Shown: positions 37,191-45,962 of the stretch, in pieces
Layout: each line of letters begins with the position of its first letter
Position numbering within the stretch: position 1 is the stretch's first letter
Notes under the pieces: model-generated
What the model saw: the letters and a program-made list of their open reading frames with translations, nothing else
Told to the model about the DNA's origin: nothing
Databases searched by the model: none
NCBI RefSeq assembly: GCF_041435055.1
Contig: NZ_CP108003.1
Coordinates: 191,798 to 255,797, forward strand
Reading direction: 5' to 3'
DNA length: 64,000 nucleotides
Source of the DNA: Streptomyces sp. NBC_00341
GTDB lineage: Bacteria; Actinomycetota; Actinomycetes; Streptomycetales; Streptomycetaceae
Position numbers and translations under genes: made by a program

Positions 37191-38612
37191 ATGCAGAAGC
37201 TTCCTCCCGGATCGCGGCAACCTGCCTTCCTCCAGACCTTCCACATGCGGAATCCGGTGCGTTATCACGAGAAGCTGCGCCGGCGCCACGGCCCGGTCTT
37301 CCGTCAGAAGCTCCTCGGCTTCCCGCCCCAGGTGGTCGTCACCAACCCCGAGCTCGCCGCACAGATCTGGGCCACCGACGGGGAGGGCAACCGGGCCGGG
37401 GCCCTGCGTGCCCGGTACATCCCCTGGGTGGGCGACCACTCCCTGCTGACGACCGACGGCGAGGGATGGTGGCGTCAGCGGCGGCTGATCAGCCCGACCC
37501 TGCACGGCCGCTCGATCGCGGCCTACCCTTCGATCATTTCCGAGATCGCCGCGCGCGACCTCGCCGACTGGCCCCTGGAGACGCCGTTCAAGCTCATGGA
37601 CCGACTGCAGTCCATCACCCTCGACATCGCCCTGAGGCTGGTCTTCGGAGTCAGCGAACCGGGGAAGGACTCCGCGTTGCGAACCGCCCTCATCGCCTTC
37701 TCCAGAGTCACCGGGTCGCCCGCCCTGTTCCTGATGCCCTCGCGGCTGCGGACCTGGGCGGAGAACTCGCCGCTGGCCAAGCGCATGGCGTTCCTGCCGA
37801 GCACCCGCGCTCAGCGCGCCAGCGACGCGGTCGACGAGCTCCTCCTCGCGGAGATCGCCCGGCGCCGTGGGGAGAGCGACCCGGACGCCACCGACGTCCT
37901 GGGCCGGCTGCTCCGGGCACGGGACGACGAGGGCCTCGGCATGACCGACCAGGAAATCCGCGATCAGCTCATCACCCTGCTGGAAGCCGGCCTGGAGACC
38001 ACGGCGACGGGCCTGTCCTGGACCTTCGAACGGCTGGTGCGCAACCCGGAGGCATACGCCCGCCTGAAGCAGGAGGTCGAACGCGGCGAGGAGGAGATCT
38101 ACCTCGACGCGGTCATCAAGGAGGCACTGCGCGCCCGCCCGGTCGTATTCGGCAGCGGCCGCGTGCTCGACCAGCCGGTGCACATCGGTGAGTACGACAT
38201 CCCGGCCGGCTGGGTGGGCATTCCGATGATCTCGCTCATCCTGAGCAACGACTCCGCCTACCCGGATCCCGAGGAGTTCCGCCCGGAGCGCTTCATCGGC
38301 GAGGACACCAAAGCGGCCCAGCGTTCCTTCCTGCCGTTCGGCGGCGGCCGCCGCTACTGCGTCGGTGCCCAACTGGCCATGATGGAGATGAAGTACATAG
38401 CCCGTGAGGTGGTGCGTCACATCGACCTCGCCCCGGCCCGCCCCGCGCCGGAGAAGCAGCGGATGTGGCACGTCAGCCTCATCCCCGGTGACCGTGCCGC
38501 CGTGGTCGCCCACCGCAAGCCGGCGGCCCGCGCGGCTGCCACCGAGGAGGCCGCCACCGGCCTGGCATCGGCCGGCGGCATCACGGAGTGCCCGGTGCAC
38601 CAGGGCGCTTGA
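37191..38612 (+). CDS. Cytochrome P450 monooxygenase
   Basis: 473 residues from ATG 37191 (GGAG 10 bases upstream). The I-helix oxygen motif is LLEAGLETTATGLSW, the ExxR motif IKEALRARPVV, and the haem loop FLPFGGGRRYCVGAQLAMM. There is no membrane anchor. The haem loop with GGGRRYCVGA and the proline-rich start LPPGSRQP resemble the CYP4/CYP102-like class more than typical short bacterial CYP105/107 enzymes. The C-terminal tail (GGITECPVHQGA) is extra. It likely hydroxylates or couples a polyketide or aryl intermediate. Confidence 0.92.
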   Translation: MQKLPPGSRQPAFLQTFHMRNPVRYHEKLRRRHGPVFRQKLLGFPPQVVVTNPELAAQIWATDGEGNRAGALRARYIPWVGDHSLLTTDGEGWWRQRRLISPTLHGRSIAAYPSIISEIAARDLADWPLETPFKLMDRLQSITLDIALRLVFGVSEPGKDSALRTALIAFSRVTGSPALFLMPSRLRTWAENSPLAKRMAFLPSTRAQRASDAVDELLLAEIARRRGESDPDATDVLGRLLRARDDEGLGMTDQEIRDQLITLLEAGLETTATGLSWTFERLVRNPEAYARLKQEVERGEEEIYLDAVIKEALRARPVVFGSGRVLDQPVHIGEYDIPAGWVGIPMISLILSNDSAYPDPEEFRPERFIGEDTKAAQRSFLPFGGGRRYCVGAQLAMMEMKYIAREVVRHIDLAPARPAPEKQRMWHVSLIPGDRAAVVAHRKPAARAAATEEAATGLASAGGITECPVHQGA

Positions 38613-38679
38613 GCCGGCCGCCTCCTCCTGAGCCATCGGACCGATCTCTCACCCCACCCGAACCAGCAAAGGCCGGACC

Positions 38680-39717
38680 ATGAGGTACGAGAACGTATAC
38701 ATCCAGGGCCTCGGTGTGAAGCTGGGCCGTCTGCAGTCCGTCGAGGAAGCCATCGAACTCGGCTTGTGCCACCCCGAGGCGGCCGCCATGACCGAGCAGC
38801 GCTCGGTGTCGGTGTCCGCCGTCGCCGGGCCGGACCTTGCCATCGAGGCGGGCCGCGATGCCCTGGCCGCCGCGCGGGCCACTGCGCCCGGCGGCACCCT
38901 CGCCATCGACCTGCATCTACACGTCGCCACGTACTTCCAGGGCGTGGACCTGTGGTCCGCTCCCTGCTACGTACTCAACCATCTGGACGGGCCCGGCCCA
39001 CGGGTGTCCGCACAGTTCTCCGCCATGTCCAACGGCTGTGTCGCCGCGCTGGAAGTTGCCGCGAGCGTGCTCAACGGCAGGCCCGACGTGGAGACCGCCC
39101 TGATCACCACGGGCGACCGGTTCGGCGAGCCCGGCGTCCCGCACTGGAGCGTGGACGACGACATGGCGTTGGGCGACGCGGGCAGCGCCGTCGTGCTCGG
39201 CGTCGCGCCCGGCGTCGCCCGCCTCGTCTCGACCGCCTCCTACTGCGACCCCACGCTCGAACCGCTGCACCGGGGCACCGAGGAGTTCCACCGGGCCAGC
39301 CGCGCCGCCCAGGTGCCCATCGACCTGATCACCCGCCGGAAGGACTACTTCGCCCGGCACGACGCTGCGGAGTTCATCCGCCGCAACGAATTCGGCATGC
39401 GCGAGGCCGTCAAGCGCGCCCTGGGCGATGCCGGGCTCGACATGGCGGACATGGCGAAGGTCCTGGTGCCGTTCTTCGGCCGCGGTCTCACGCGCAACAC
39501 CTGCCTCAAACCGCTGGGCATCACGGAGGACCGCACCCTCACCGACTGGGGGCTGTCCCTGGGACACCTGAGCGGCAGCGACCAGTTCGTGGGCCTGCAC
39601 CGACTGGTCGAAACCGGTGCGGTCGCGCCCGGCGACCACGTGTTGCTGTTCGGCGTGGGCAGCGGGTTCACCTGGACCACCGCCGTCGTGCAGATCACCG
39701 GGGCCGAGGCCCGATAG
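38680..39717 (+). CDS. KAS III-like acyltransferase/starter enzyme with active-site Ser (DpsC type)
   Basis: 345 residues, thiolase fold. Where FabH has its Cys the sequence reads FSAMSNGC, giving Ser117. FabH's His and Asn positions are lost (LVPFFGRGL and GHLSGSDQF). Ser117, His197 and the His296/Asp301 pair sit one residue before the Ser118, His198, His297 and Asp302 positions I recall for DpsC, the propionyl-selecting KAS III of daunorubicin synthesis. It may self-acylate and prime a carrier protein, or transfer an acyl group to a hydroxyl as CerJ/ChlB6-type relatives do. The DpsD-like gene next to it on the opposite strand supports the pairing. Confidence 0.85.
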   Translation: MRYENVYIQGLGVKLGRLQSVEEAIELGLCHPEAAAMTEQRSVSVSAVAGPDLAIEAGRDALAAARATAPGGTLAIDLHLHVATYFQGVDLWSAPCYVLNHLDGPGPRVSAQFSAMSNGCVAALEVAASVLNGRPDVETALITTGDRFGEPGVPHWSVDDDMALGDAGSAVVLGVAPGVARLVSTASYCDPTLEPLHRGTEEFHRASRAAQVPIDLITRRKDYFARHDAAEFIRRNEFGMREAVKRALGDAGLDMADMAKVLVPFFGRGLTRNTCLKPLGITEDRTLTDWGLSLGHLSGSDQFVGLHRLVETGAVAPGDHVLLFGVGSGFTWTTAVVQITGAEAR

Positions 39718-39739
39718 CCGATGTCCCGGGCCCCTCGCC

Positions 39740-40702
39740 CTACCGCCGGCGCAGCGGGACCCCGTGCTCGAAGACCGCCGCGACCGCCCGCGGGACATCC
39801 TCCGGACTGTCGACGAACACGACCGGAAAGGGGTAGTGAAGCGCGTTCAGGATGGGCGAGGGGCCCACGATCAGCCCCAGCCTGGCCCCGTGACGCTCCA
39901 TCTCCCGCGTCAGATGCACCACGCTGATGGGCGCGACGACGTTGTTGGTGAACATGTCGCACACCTCCTCGGCGCGGGTGAGGGTCTTCTGCTCCAGGGA
40001 CGAGCAGAGCGCCAGCGAGGGGTCGGTGAACGGCATCCCCGAGATGTACCCCCGGGTCACCTCCCGGGCCCCCGCGCGCAGCGGGCTGTGCTCCGCCACG
40101 TCGGCGCCCTCGGTGACGGTGACCATGCCGCCGGTCTCGGCGCTGAGCTTCTCCAGCGCGTCCCGGTAGCCGCTGAGCATGACGATCCGCACCCGGCGGT
40201 CCGTGTCCCAGCCGAAGTCGCAGGCCACGAACACGCCCTCGTAGCCGGCGCAGAGCTCCGCCGGATCGTCGTCCGGACCCAGATAGGCGGAGGCGATGCC
40301 CTCCTCCCGCTCCGGCTCCGGCACGCTCGGCGTCTGCTTCGGCCGGAGCTCACCGCGCATCAGGAGCCCCATGAGCTCCTCCCGCCCGCACGCCCCGGCG
40401 ATGCAGGAGCCGACCATGCCGCCCAGGCTCATACCGCCGACCATGTGCGGACGCAGCCCCTTCTCGGCCAGCACGTCCTGAATGCCGAGCTGAGCGGCCG
40501 CCAGCCCGACGGACACGGCGCGCCGCTGAACCCCGTCGTCGAAGTCCCCGTTCTGTCGCACAAGGGCCTCGACATCGAGGCCTGTCCACGCCGAAGCCTG
40601 TGCGAAGGACTTGCGCACCGCCGCGTACTGGTCGTAGAAATCGACGACCCCGCCCGGTTCGTAGCGGAACAGATTCGTACCAAATATCGACGCTAGAGCC
40701 AC
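39740..40702 (-). CDS. FabD/DpsD-like acyltransferase
   Basis: 320 residues from GTG 40702, chosen because GGAGG sits 8 bases upstream; the ATG at 40717 has no ribosome-binding site. The acyltransferase nucleophile elbow is VGGMSLGGMVGS (Ser at about residue 92) and the catalytic His is in VAEHSPLR (about 205), corresponding to GHSxG and HSP in malonyl transferases. Convergent with the DpsC-like gene, 22 bp away. In daunorubicin and aclacinomycin clusters a DpsC/DpsD pair selects the starter unit. Confidence 0.82.
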   Translation of the reverse strand: MALASIFGTNLFRYEPGGVVDFYDQYAAVRKSFAQASAWTGLDVEALVRQNGDFDDGVQRRAVSVGLAAAQLGIQDVLAEKGLRPHMVGGMSLGGMVGSCIAGACGREELMGLLMRGELRPKQTPSVPEPEREEGIASAYLGPDDDPAELCAGYEGVFVACDFGWDTDRRVRIVMLSGYRDALEKLSAETGGMVTVTEGADVAEHSPLRAGAREVTRGYISGMPFTDPSLALCSSLEQKTLTRAEEVCDMFTNNVVAPISVVHLTREMERHGARLGLIVGPSPILNALHYPFPVVFVDSPEDVPRAVAAVFEHGVPLRRR

Positions 40703-40745
40703 GTGTGTCACCTCCATGACGAGGGCAACGCTAAGCGAGGAAGTA

Positions 40746-40761
40746 CCAGGGGCTTTCCCAG
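40746..40761. promoter_or_regulatory. Candidate PAS-LuxR operator between the acyltransferase and esterase genes
   Basis: CCAGGGGCTTTCCCAG matches 12 of 16 positions of the PimM-type box and lies in the 75-bp divergent promoter gap. On its own this match is weak. It is listed because the two other divergent promoters of the cluster carry similar boxes. Confidence 0.35.
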
Positions 40762-40777
40762 AGTTGAGAAGGGTACG

Positions 40778-41974
40778 GTGATCACCATGCCAATGGGATA
40801 CTTAGTGACGACGGTGATCGTCGCCTGGTGCACGTTCTTCGCCGTTGTCGCACCGCGCCGCCCCCAGCCTCTGGCGAGCATGAGTTTCTGGTTCGGCCTG
40901 ATCCTCAACGAGGTGCCGTTCCTGGGCATCTACGTCCTGGTGGCATCCACGGCCCTGGCCGCCGCCCAGGGCGATCTGGGATCGACGGGCGCCAAGGTGA
41001 CAGCCGCGGTGGCCGCCCTTGCCGCCATCGGCCTGGCCGTCTCCGCCTGGCGGGGGGTGCGCTCGGACCAAGTGGTCGAAAAGGCCCTTGAGGACGGGCT
41101 CGGGACCAGTTGGCGGAATCGCGTGAGGATACCGCTGCGCCGCCACCGGCCCTGGGCCCTCATCCTGCTGCTGCCGGGCTCCATGCGACGGCGTGACGTG
41201 GAACGGATCCGCAACATCAGCTACGGGGACGCCGGGCGCCGGAATCTCCTCGACGTCTACCGTCGCCGCGACGCGCCGGCGAACGCGCCGGTCCTGATCT
41301 ACTTCCACGGCGGCCACTACACCAGCGGTGCGAAGAGCCGCGAGGCACGGCCCCTGTTGAACCGGCTGGCCGGCCAGGGGTGGGTGTGCATCAGCGCCAA
41401 CTACCGTCTGCGGCCCCAGACCACGTTCCCGGGCCACCAGATCGACGCCAAGAAGGTCATCGCCTGGGCCCGCGAGCACGGTTCCGAGTACGGCGCCGAT
41501 GCGTCGAGACTGTTCGTGGCGGGCAGCTCCGCCGGATCCAACATCGCGGGCCTGTGCGCGCTCACGCCGAACGATCCGATGTTCCAGCCCGGATTCGAGT
41601 CGGCCGACACCTCGGTCACCGCGGCGATCTGCTTCTACGGCTTCTACGGCCACTACTTCGGCGCCCCGCCGGACGAGCCGCCGCCCCCGCTCCAGCCACA
41701 GGGCTACATCCACCCCGGTGCGCCGCCCTTCTTCGTCGCTCACGGCACCAGGGACGCGCTGGGGACTGTCGAGGGCGCCCGGAACTTCGTCGCCCAACTG
41801 CGCCACGGTTCGGACAGCACCGTGGTCTACGCCGAACTCCCCGGCGGGCAGCATGCTTTCGACGTCTTCCACTCCCCGCGCTTCGAGGCCGTCGTGGACG
41901 GCGTCGAAGCCTTTGCCGCCTGGGTCCTGACTACTCCGCAGCACACTCCTGACCCAGCCCGCGAGGTGTACTGA
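40778..41974 (+). CDS. Membrane-anchored alpha/beta hydrolase (HSL-type esterase) with a TTA codon
   Basis: 398 residues from GTG 40778 (GAGAAGG upstream); ATG 40787 is an alternative. The N-terminal 110 residues hold two to three hydrophobic helices (TTVIVAWCTFFAVVAP, VPFLGIYVLVASTALAAA, VTAAVAALAAIGLAV). Then comes a hormone-sensitive-lipase-type hydrolase: oxyanion motif YFHGGHY, nucleophile VAGSSAGSN, Asp in AHGTRDALG and His in GGQHAFD. A rare TTA leucine codon (40802-40804) near the start makes translation depend on the bldA tRNA. Possible roles are maturation or detoxification of the product at the membrane. Confidence 0.85.
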   Translation: MITMPMGYLVTTVIVAWCTFFAVVAPRRPQPLASMSFWFGLILNEVPFLGIYVLVASTALAAAQGDLGSTGAKVTAAVAALAAIGLAVSAWRGVRSDQVVEKALEDGLGTSWRNRVRIPLRRHRPWALILLLPGSMRRRDVERIRNISYGDAGRRNLLDVYRRRDAPANAPVLIYFHGGHYTSGAKSREARPLLNRLAGQGWVCISANYRLRPQTTFPGHQIDAKKVIAWAREHGSEYGADASRLFVAGSSAGSNIAGLCALTPNDPMFQPGFESADTSVTAAICFYGFYGHYFGAPPDEPPPPLQPQGYIHPGAPPFFVAHGTRDALGTVEGARNFVAQLRHGSDSTVVYAELPGGQHAFDVFHSPRFEAVVDGVEAFAAWVLTTPQHTPDPAREVY

Positions 41975-42223
41975 TCACGAGCGCCGCTGACACGGCGGCC
42001 TTGATCAACGGCGCAATGCCCGGCTGAGGACCGTGGGCGGGAGCGCGATGGCGAGCGTGGCGGACGACCCGTGCTGCGCCGCCGGTCCGCAATGTCCGCG
42101 TGCGCAACCGGTGCGAACGCCGCGACCGAGTGTGCGCCGATCGGCGGCAGCGTCCCCGAATGAGTTAAAGGAGCGGGTTAAAGATTAGGATAAGGGCTGT
42201 AGCGTCCGGGCTGGAGGTAGGCA
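41975..42223. promoter_or_regulatory. Upstream region of tap-tpg
   Basis: A 249-bp gap without coding character. It holds two copies of GTTAAAG 13 bases apart (about 42163-42182), and GGAGGT six bases before the GTG of tap. The repeats may be part of an AT-richer promoter. I cannot assign a -35/-10 with confidence. Confidence 0.4.
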
Positions 42224-44368
42224 GTGGCATCCGAGGAAGAGCTGTTCGCGAACATCGACGCATTGCTGGACGAAGAGCCGCAGCTCCCGCCTCCCGCGGA
42301 GCGGGCCCGCCTCCGGGAGGCCGCCGGCATCACCCAGGCCCGCCTCGCGACAGCGCTGAAGACCACGACGCAGTCGGTCAAGAACTACGAGAACGGCCGC
42401 TCCGAGCCGCGGTCGCCGCGACTGGAGGCCTACCAGCGGCTGCTGAACGGCTGGGCGGCGAAGTACCCCGTCCACAGCACCCCCACCCCTCGGCCCACCC
42501 GCGCCCCTCAGTCCGCCCCACCGCCGCAGCAGCCGCCCGCACCGCAGTCCGCCGTACCGGCAGCCGCGCCCGTCATGCCCATCGCGGCTCCTGCGCCGGA
42601 ACGGCCCGCCCGTACGGCTGGGGCCCCCACGGCGGCTCCGGCTGCGGCCCCTGCGGCGGCCCCGCGGCGCCCGGCTGCGAAGAAGGCGGCGCAGCCCGCC
42701 CAGGACCCGCGCTTCCCGCACGGCCCGCTCGCCGTACTGGACGGCGACGGCTCCGCGTACGGCGCCGACGGCATCGTGCTCGACTGCCCCGCCCGCACGG
42801 TCCCGGAGCTCGTGGAGTGGACGCTCGGTGAATCCGGTCTCGGCGCGGCGAGGCTGAACCGCTACGGCAAGGACTCCGACCCGCTGATCGCGCTCACCGC
42901 GACAGCCGCCGTGAAACTGGGACTGCCGGAGCACCTGGAGGGCCACGAACAGCGCCGCTCCCTGCGCCTGCCCGAGGACCACCCCGTGGTCAAGCAGATC
43001 GCGAAGGCCAGATGGCAGCTCACCCGGCGCGGGTTCGGCCCGTGGGCCCGGATCTACCGCAAGGTCCAGGGCCGTGACCGGCAGTGCGTGCAGCTCGCGC
43101 TCCTGTCCTGGGACGCCCTCGACGAGCGGTCCTGGCCCGGCGTCACGGACATGGAACCGGCCGACATCGCCCGCGTCCTCGGTATCTACGCCCAGCGCGT
43201 CATCACCCCGCGCGGTTCCACCGCGGTCTCCGGACTGGAACTGATGACAGCGCTGCGCCCGCCGACGAAGGCCGTACAGGACCCGGAGACCGGGAACTGG
43301 GTATCCGGGTACAACGCCGGTTCCCTGGGGACGGAGCCGATGGACCCGGCGCCGCCGGAAGCCACCCCGGAACACCCCGTCGTCGTGAACAGCGGCTGGA
43401 CCGGCGGCTTCCTGAACGAGGAGGCATACCAATGGGTGCGGCCGGTGGACTCCCTCACCGACGAGGAGTGCACCCTGCCGTACGCGGTCGGCCTCGACCT
43501 CAACACGGCGTTCCTCGCCGCCGCGGCCCGCCTCGTTGTCGGCCTCTCCGCCCCCGACCACTTCGACGCCCCGAAGTTCAACCCGAAGATCCCCGGGAGC
43601 TGGCTGGTCGACCTCTCCCGCATCGAACCCGACCCGCGCCTGCCCAGCCCGTTCACCCCGGACGGAACCCGCCCCACGGGGCCGGCCTGGTACCAGACCC
43701 ACACGGTCGCCTACGCCCAGGAGCTCGGGCACGACGTGCACCCGATCGAGGCGTACCTGCGCCGCGAGACCGGCGCGTACCTCGACCCGTGGCACGACCG
43801 CCTCAAGACGGCGTACGTCGACACCCTGGCGGACCTGGGCGTCACCCGGGACCTGGACGACCGCCGGTTCCTGGCCGCGATGGAGCGGCACAAGCAGCTC
43901 GACCCGGCCCTGGCCGCCGTCCTGTCCGCGATCAAGGCCACGGTGAAGGGCGGCGTCGGCAAGCTCAGGGAGCGCCCGCAGGGCAAGTCCTACAAGGAGG
44001 GCGACCGGTGGCCCTCCCTGGAGCGGCCGACCTGGCGCCCCGACATCCGGGCCGCCGTCATCAGCAAGGCCCGGGTCAACATGCACCGCAAACTGCAGAA
44101 CATGGCCCGCATGACGGGCCTGTATCCGCTCGCCGTGCTCTCCGACTGCGTCGTCTACCCCTCGCCGGGCGACAGCCCGCTCGACTTCCTCCCCTACGCG
44201 GCGTCCGGCAAGCCGCAGCCCGGCGGCTTCCGCCTCGGCCCCACCCCGGGCCTGGCGAAGCTGGAGGGCGTCCAGTCGATGCTGTGGGCGGTCGACCTGA
44301 TGGAGAAGGACCTCAACCCTGCCCGCCACATCAAGGGCGGCGACGCCGTCCTGGACGAAGGGGAGTAG
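42224..44368 (+). CDS. tap: Telomere-associated protein Tap
   Basis: 714 residues. Residues about 25-85 form an XRE-type helix-turn-helix (LREAAGITQARLATALKTTT, SVKNYENGRSEPRSPRLEAY). A Pro/Ala-rich linker (about 85-150) follows, then the long conserved Tap body. Tap binds the single-stranded 3' overhang of Streptomyces telomeres and recruits the terminal protein during end patching. GTG 42224 has a strong GGAGGT site. It is followed after 4 bases by tpg, the canonical gene pair. The length is close to that of known Tap proteins (about 740). Confidence 0.93.
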   Translation: MASEEELFANIDALLDEEPQLPPPAERARLREAAGITQARLATALKTTTQSVKNYENGRSEPRSPRLEAYQRLLNGWAAKYPVHSTPTPRPTRAPQSAPPPQQPPAPQSAVPAAAPVMPIAAPAPERPARTAGAPTAAPAAAPAAAPRRPAAKKAAQPAQDPRFPHGPLAVLDGDGSAYGADGIVLDCPARTVPELVEWTLGESGLGAARLNRYGKDSDPLIALTATAAVKLGLPEHLEGHEQRRSLRLPEDHPVVKQIAKARWQLTRRGFGPWARIYRKVQGRDRQCVQLALLSWDALDERSWPGVTDMEPADIARVLGIYAQRVITPRGSTAVSGLELMTALRPPTKAVQDPETGNWVSGYNAGSLGTEPMDPAPPEATPEHPVVVNSGWTGGFLNEEAYQWVRPVDSLTDEECTLPYAVGLDLNTAFLAAAARLVVGLSAPDHFDAPKFNPKIPGSWLVDLSRIEPDPRLPSPFTPDGTRPTGPAWYQTHTVAYAQELGHDVHPIEAYLRRETGAYLDPWHDRLKTAYVDTLADLGVTRDLDDRRFLAAMERHKQLDPALAAVLSAIKATVKGGVGKLRERPQGKSYKEGDRWPSLERPTWRPDIRAAVISKARVNMHRKLQNMARMTGLYPLAVLSDCVVYPSPGDSPLDFLPYAASGKPQPGGFRLGPTPGLAKLEGVQSMLWAVDLMEKDLNPARHIKGGDAVLDEGE

Positions 44369-44372
44369 CGCC

Positions 44373-44927
44373 GTGAGGGAGATCGACGACGCCATCGAAC
44401 GCGCCGACCGGGAAGCCTTCACCCGGGAACCGCCCAAGACCCTCAAGGGCCGCATCAACTACCTACTGCGGCAGTTGGGCACCGCCAGGGCCGTCGCGGC
44501 GGAGCTCGGCATCACGGCCGACTCCGTCAACCGCTACCGGCGCGGCGCCCGGAAGAACCCGCCGAGGAACATCGCCCTGAAGATCGAGGAAGCCGTCCTG
44601 TCCCGCTGGCAGCCCCAGGTCCGCAAACGCCGGCACCAGCAGGCCGCCACCACGGGAATCACCGTGGAGACCCGGGCCCGGTTCGGCTACACCGCCCCCA
44701 TCGGCACCACCGACGACGGCCGCTTCCGCCGCCTCACGGTCCGTCTGCCCGGCAGCTACGCGCAACGCCTGTTCGACGCCCGCGGCGCGGGAGCCGACGA
44801 CCAGGAGATGCGCGGAATCATCGCCGACGGATTCCGGAACATCTATTTCCAGGACGGCGGTGTCCGCGCCCAGGGACTGTCGGACGTGGAGATCAACGAC
44901 ATCGATTACCTGGACCTGGATTACTGA
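44373..44927 (+). CDS. tpg: Telomere terminal protein Tpg
   Basis: 184 residues, the standard Tpg length. HTH-like DNA-binding region about 37-75 (RAVAAELGITADSVNRYRRG), then TTGITVETRARFGYTAPIGT with Thr112-Thr113 in the region of the priming threonine (Thr114 in the studied Tpg, from memory), and RLTVRLPGSYAQRLF. Tpg is covalently bound to the 5' ends, primes end-patching DNA synthesis and carries a nuclear-localisation-like basic patch (QVRKRRHQQ). GTG start with AGGGGAG. Cotranscribed with tap. Confidence 0.95.
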   Translation: MREIDDAIERADREAFTREPPKTLKGRINYLLRQLGTARAVAAELGITADSVNRYRRGARKNPPRNIALKIEEAVLSRWQPQVRKRRHQQAATTGITVETRARFGYTAPIGTTDDGRFRRLTVRLPGSYAQRLFDARGAGADDQEMRGIIADGFRNIYFQDGGVRAQGLSDVEINDIDYLDLDY

Positions 44928-44957
44928 ACGGAGACCAGCACACGATCTCGACGTCCC

Positions 44958-44974
44958 CAAGGGATTGTCCCTTG
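44958..44974. terminator. Small hairpin between tpg and the AraC-type gene
   Basis: CAAGGGA-TTG-TCCCTTG, 7-bp arms and a 3-base loop, in the 52-bp gap between convergent genes. Confidence 0.55.
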
Positions 44975-44979
44975 ATCAG

Positions 44980-45843
44980 TCAGGCCTCCCGTTCCACCGG
45001 CAGCCACAACTCGGCATCCGCCTCGCTGCCGTCCGCCGACATCCGCGTACGAAGGATCTCCGGCCCGGGGCGGCTCCGGTACGGGTTCGACGGGAACCAC
45101 TCGGTGAACACATCCCGCCACAGCGCCTGGATCGCCTCCGGCGCCGGCCCCGAGGTGGTGAAGACCGCCCAGGTACCGGCCGGCACCGGCAGTGTGGCCA
45201 TGCCCTCCGGCGCGGACGCCAGGGTGACGACCCCGTAGTAGTAGTCGAGGCAGGTACCCTCCGCCCGGCCGGGATCGAGGCCGTCGCAGACCGCGAGGAT
45301 GCCGTGCGGCTCCTGGTCGGACAGCTTCTCCAGCAGCTCCCTCGCCCGGTCGCCGGTCCCGCGGACGAAATCGATGATCGCCCGGTTGGGCCCCGAGTGC
45401 ACGAGCGGCACCCGGGCCTTCGCCCCGACGACGGTGAACTCCGGCTTGTGCACCACGCGGTAGCGCATGCTGCCGCTCCCCTCGACGATGAGGCGGAACG
45501 TCATCCGGGGCTGCGAGCTGAGCGCCGCGCCGGTGCGCCGTGCCTCGCCGGGTCCGACGCCGTGCACCGTACGGAACGCCCGCGCGAACGCCTCTCCCGA
45601 GCCGTATCCGTACCGCACCGCGATCTCCAGCAGCGTCCGCTCACCGGCCAGTACCTCCGCGCCCGCGACGGTCAGCCTCCGGCGCCTGATGTACTCCGAC
45701 AGCGGCATCCCCGCGAGCGCCGAGAACATCCGCCGCAGGTGGTACTGCGAGGTGGCCGCGACCCGTGCCAGCTCGCCGACGTCGATGGAGCCGTCGAGCT
45801 GCCGCTCGATGTGCTCCATGGCCTGATTGAGCCGCTCCAGCAC
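44980..45843 (-). CDS. AraC-family regulator with GyrI-like effector domain
   Basis: 287 residues from GTG 45843 (GGAGG five bases upstream). N-terminal AraC helices (DVGELARVAATSQYHLRRMF, SEYIRRRRLTVAGAEVL, AVRYGYGSGEAFARAF) up to about residue 110, then a Rob/BmrR/GyrI-type effector-binding domain (RVVHKPEFTVVGAKARVP; TLPVPAGTWAVFTTSGPAPE; SRPGPEILRTRM). Such proteins sense cationic or lipophilic small molecules. The dioxygenase gene is divergent and may be its target. Confidence 0.88.
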   Translation of the reverse strand: MLERLNQAMEHIERQLDGSIDVGELARVAATSQYHLRRMFSALAGMPLSEYIRRRRLTVAGAEVLAGERTLLEIAVRYGYGSGEAFARAFRTVHGVGPGEARRTGAALSSQPRMTFRLIVEGSGSMRYRVVHKPEFTVVGAKARVPLVHSGPNRAIIDFVRGTGDRARELLEKLSDQEPHGILAVCDGLDPGRAEGTCLDYYYGVVTLASAPEGMATLPVPAGTWAVFTTSGPAPEAIQALWRDVFTEWFPSNPYRSRPGPEILRTRMSADGSEADAELWLPVEREA

Positions 45844-45962
45844 GCTCGCCTCCAAGATCCCGGACAGTGATTCAACCAGGCGCTGCCCGGCACACCACAC
45901 CCGAGAAAAGCGGTGCGGCAAGTGTCGGGTGACCGGGGCGGACGGTGCGGCACGCTGGCGGC

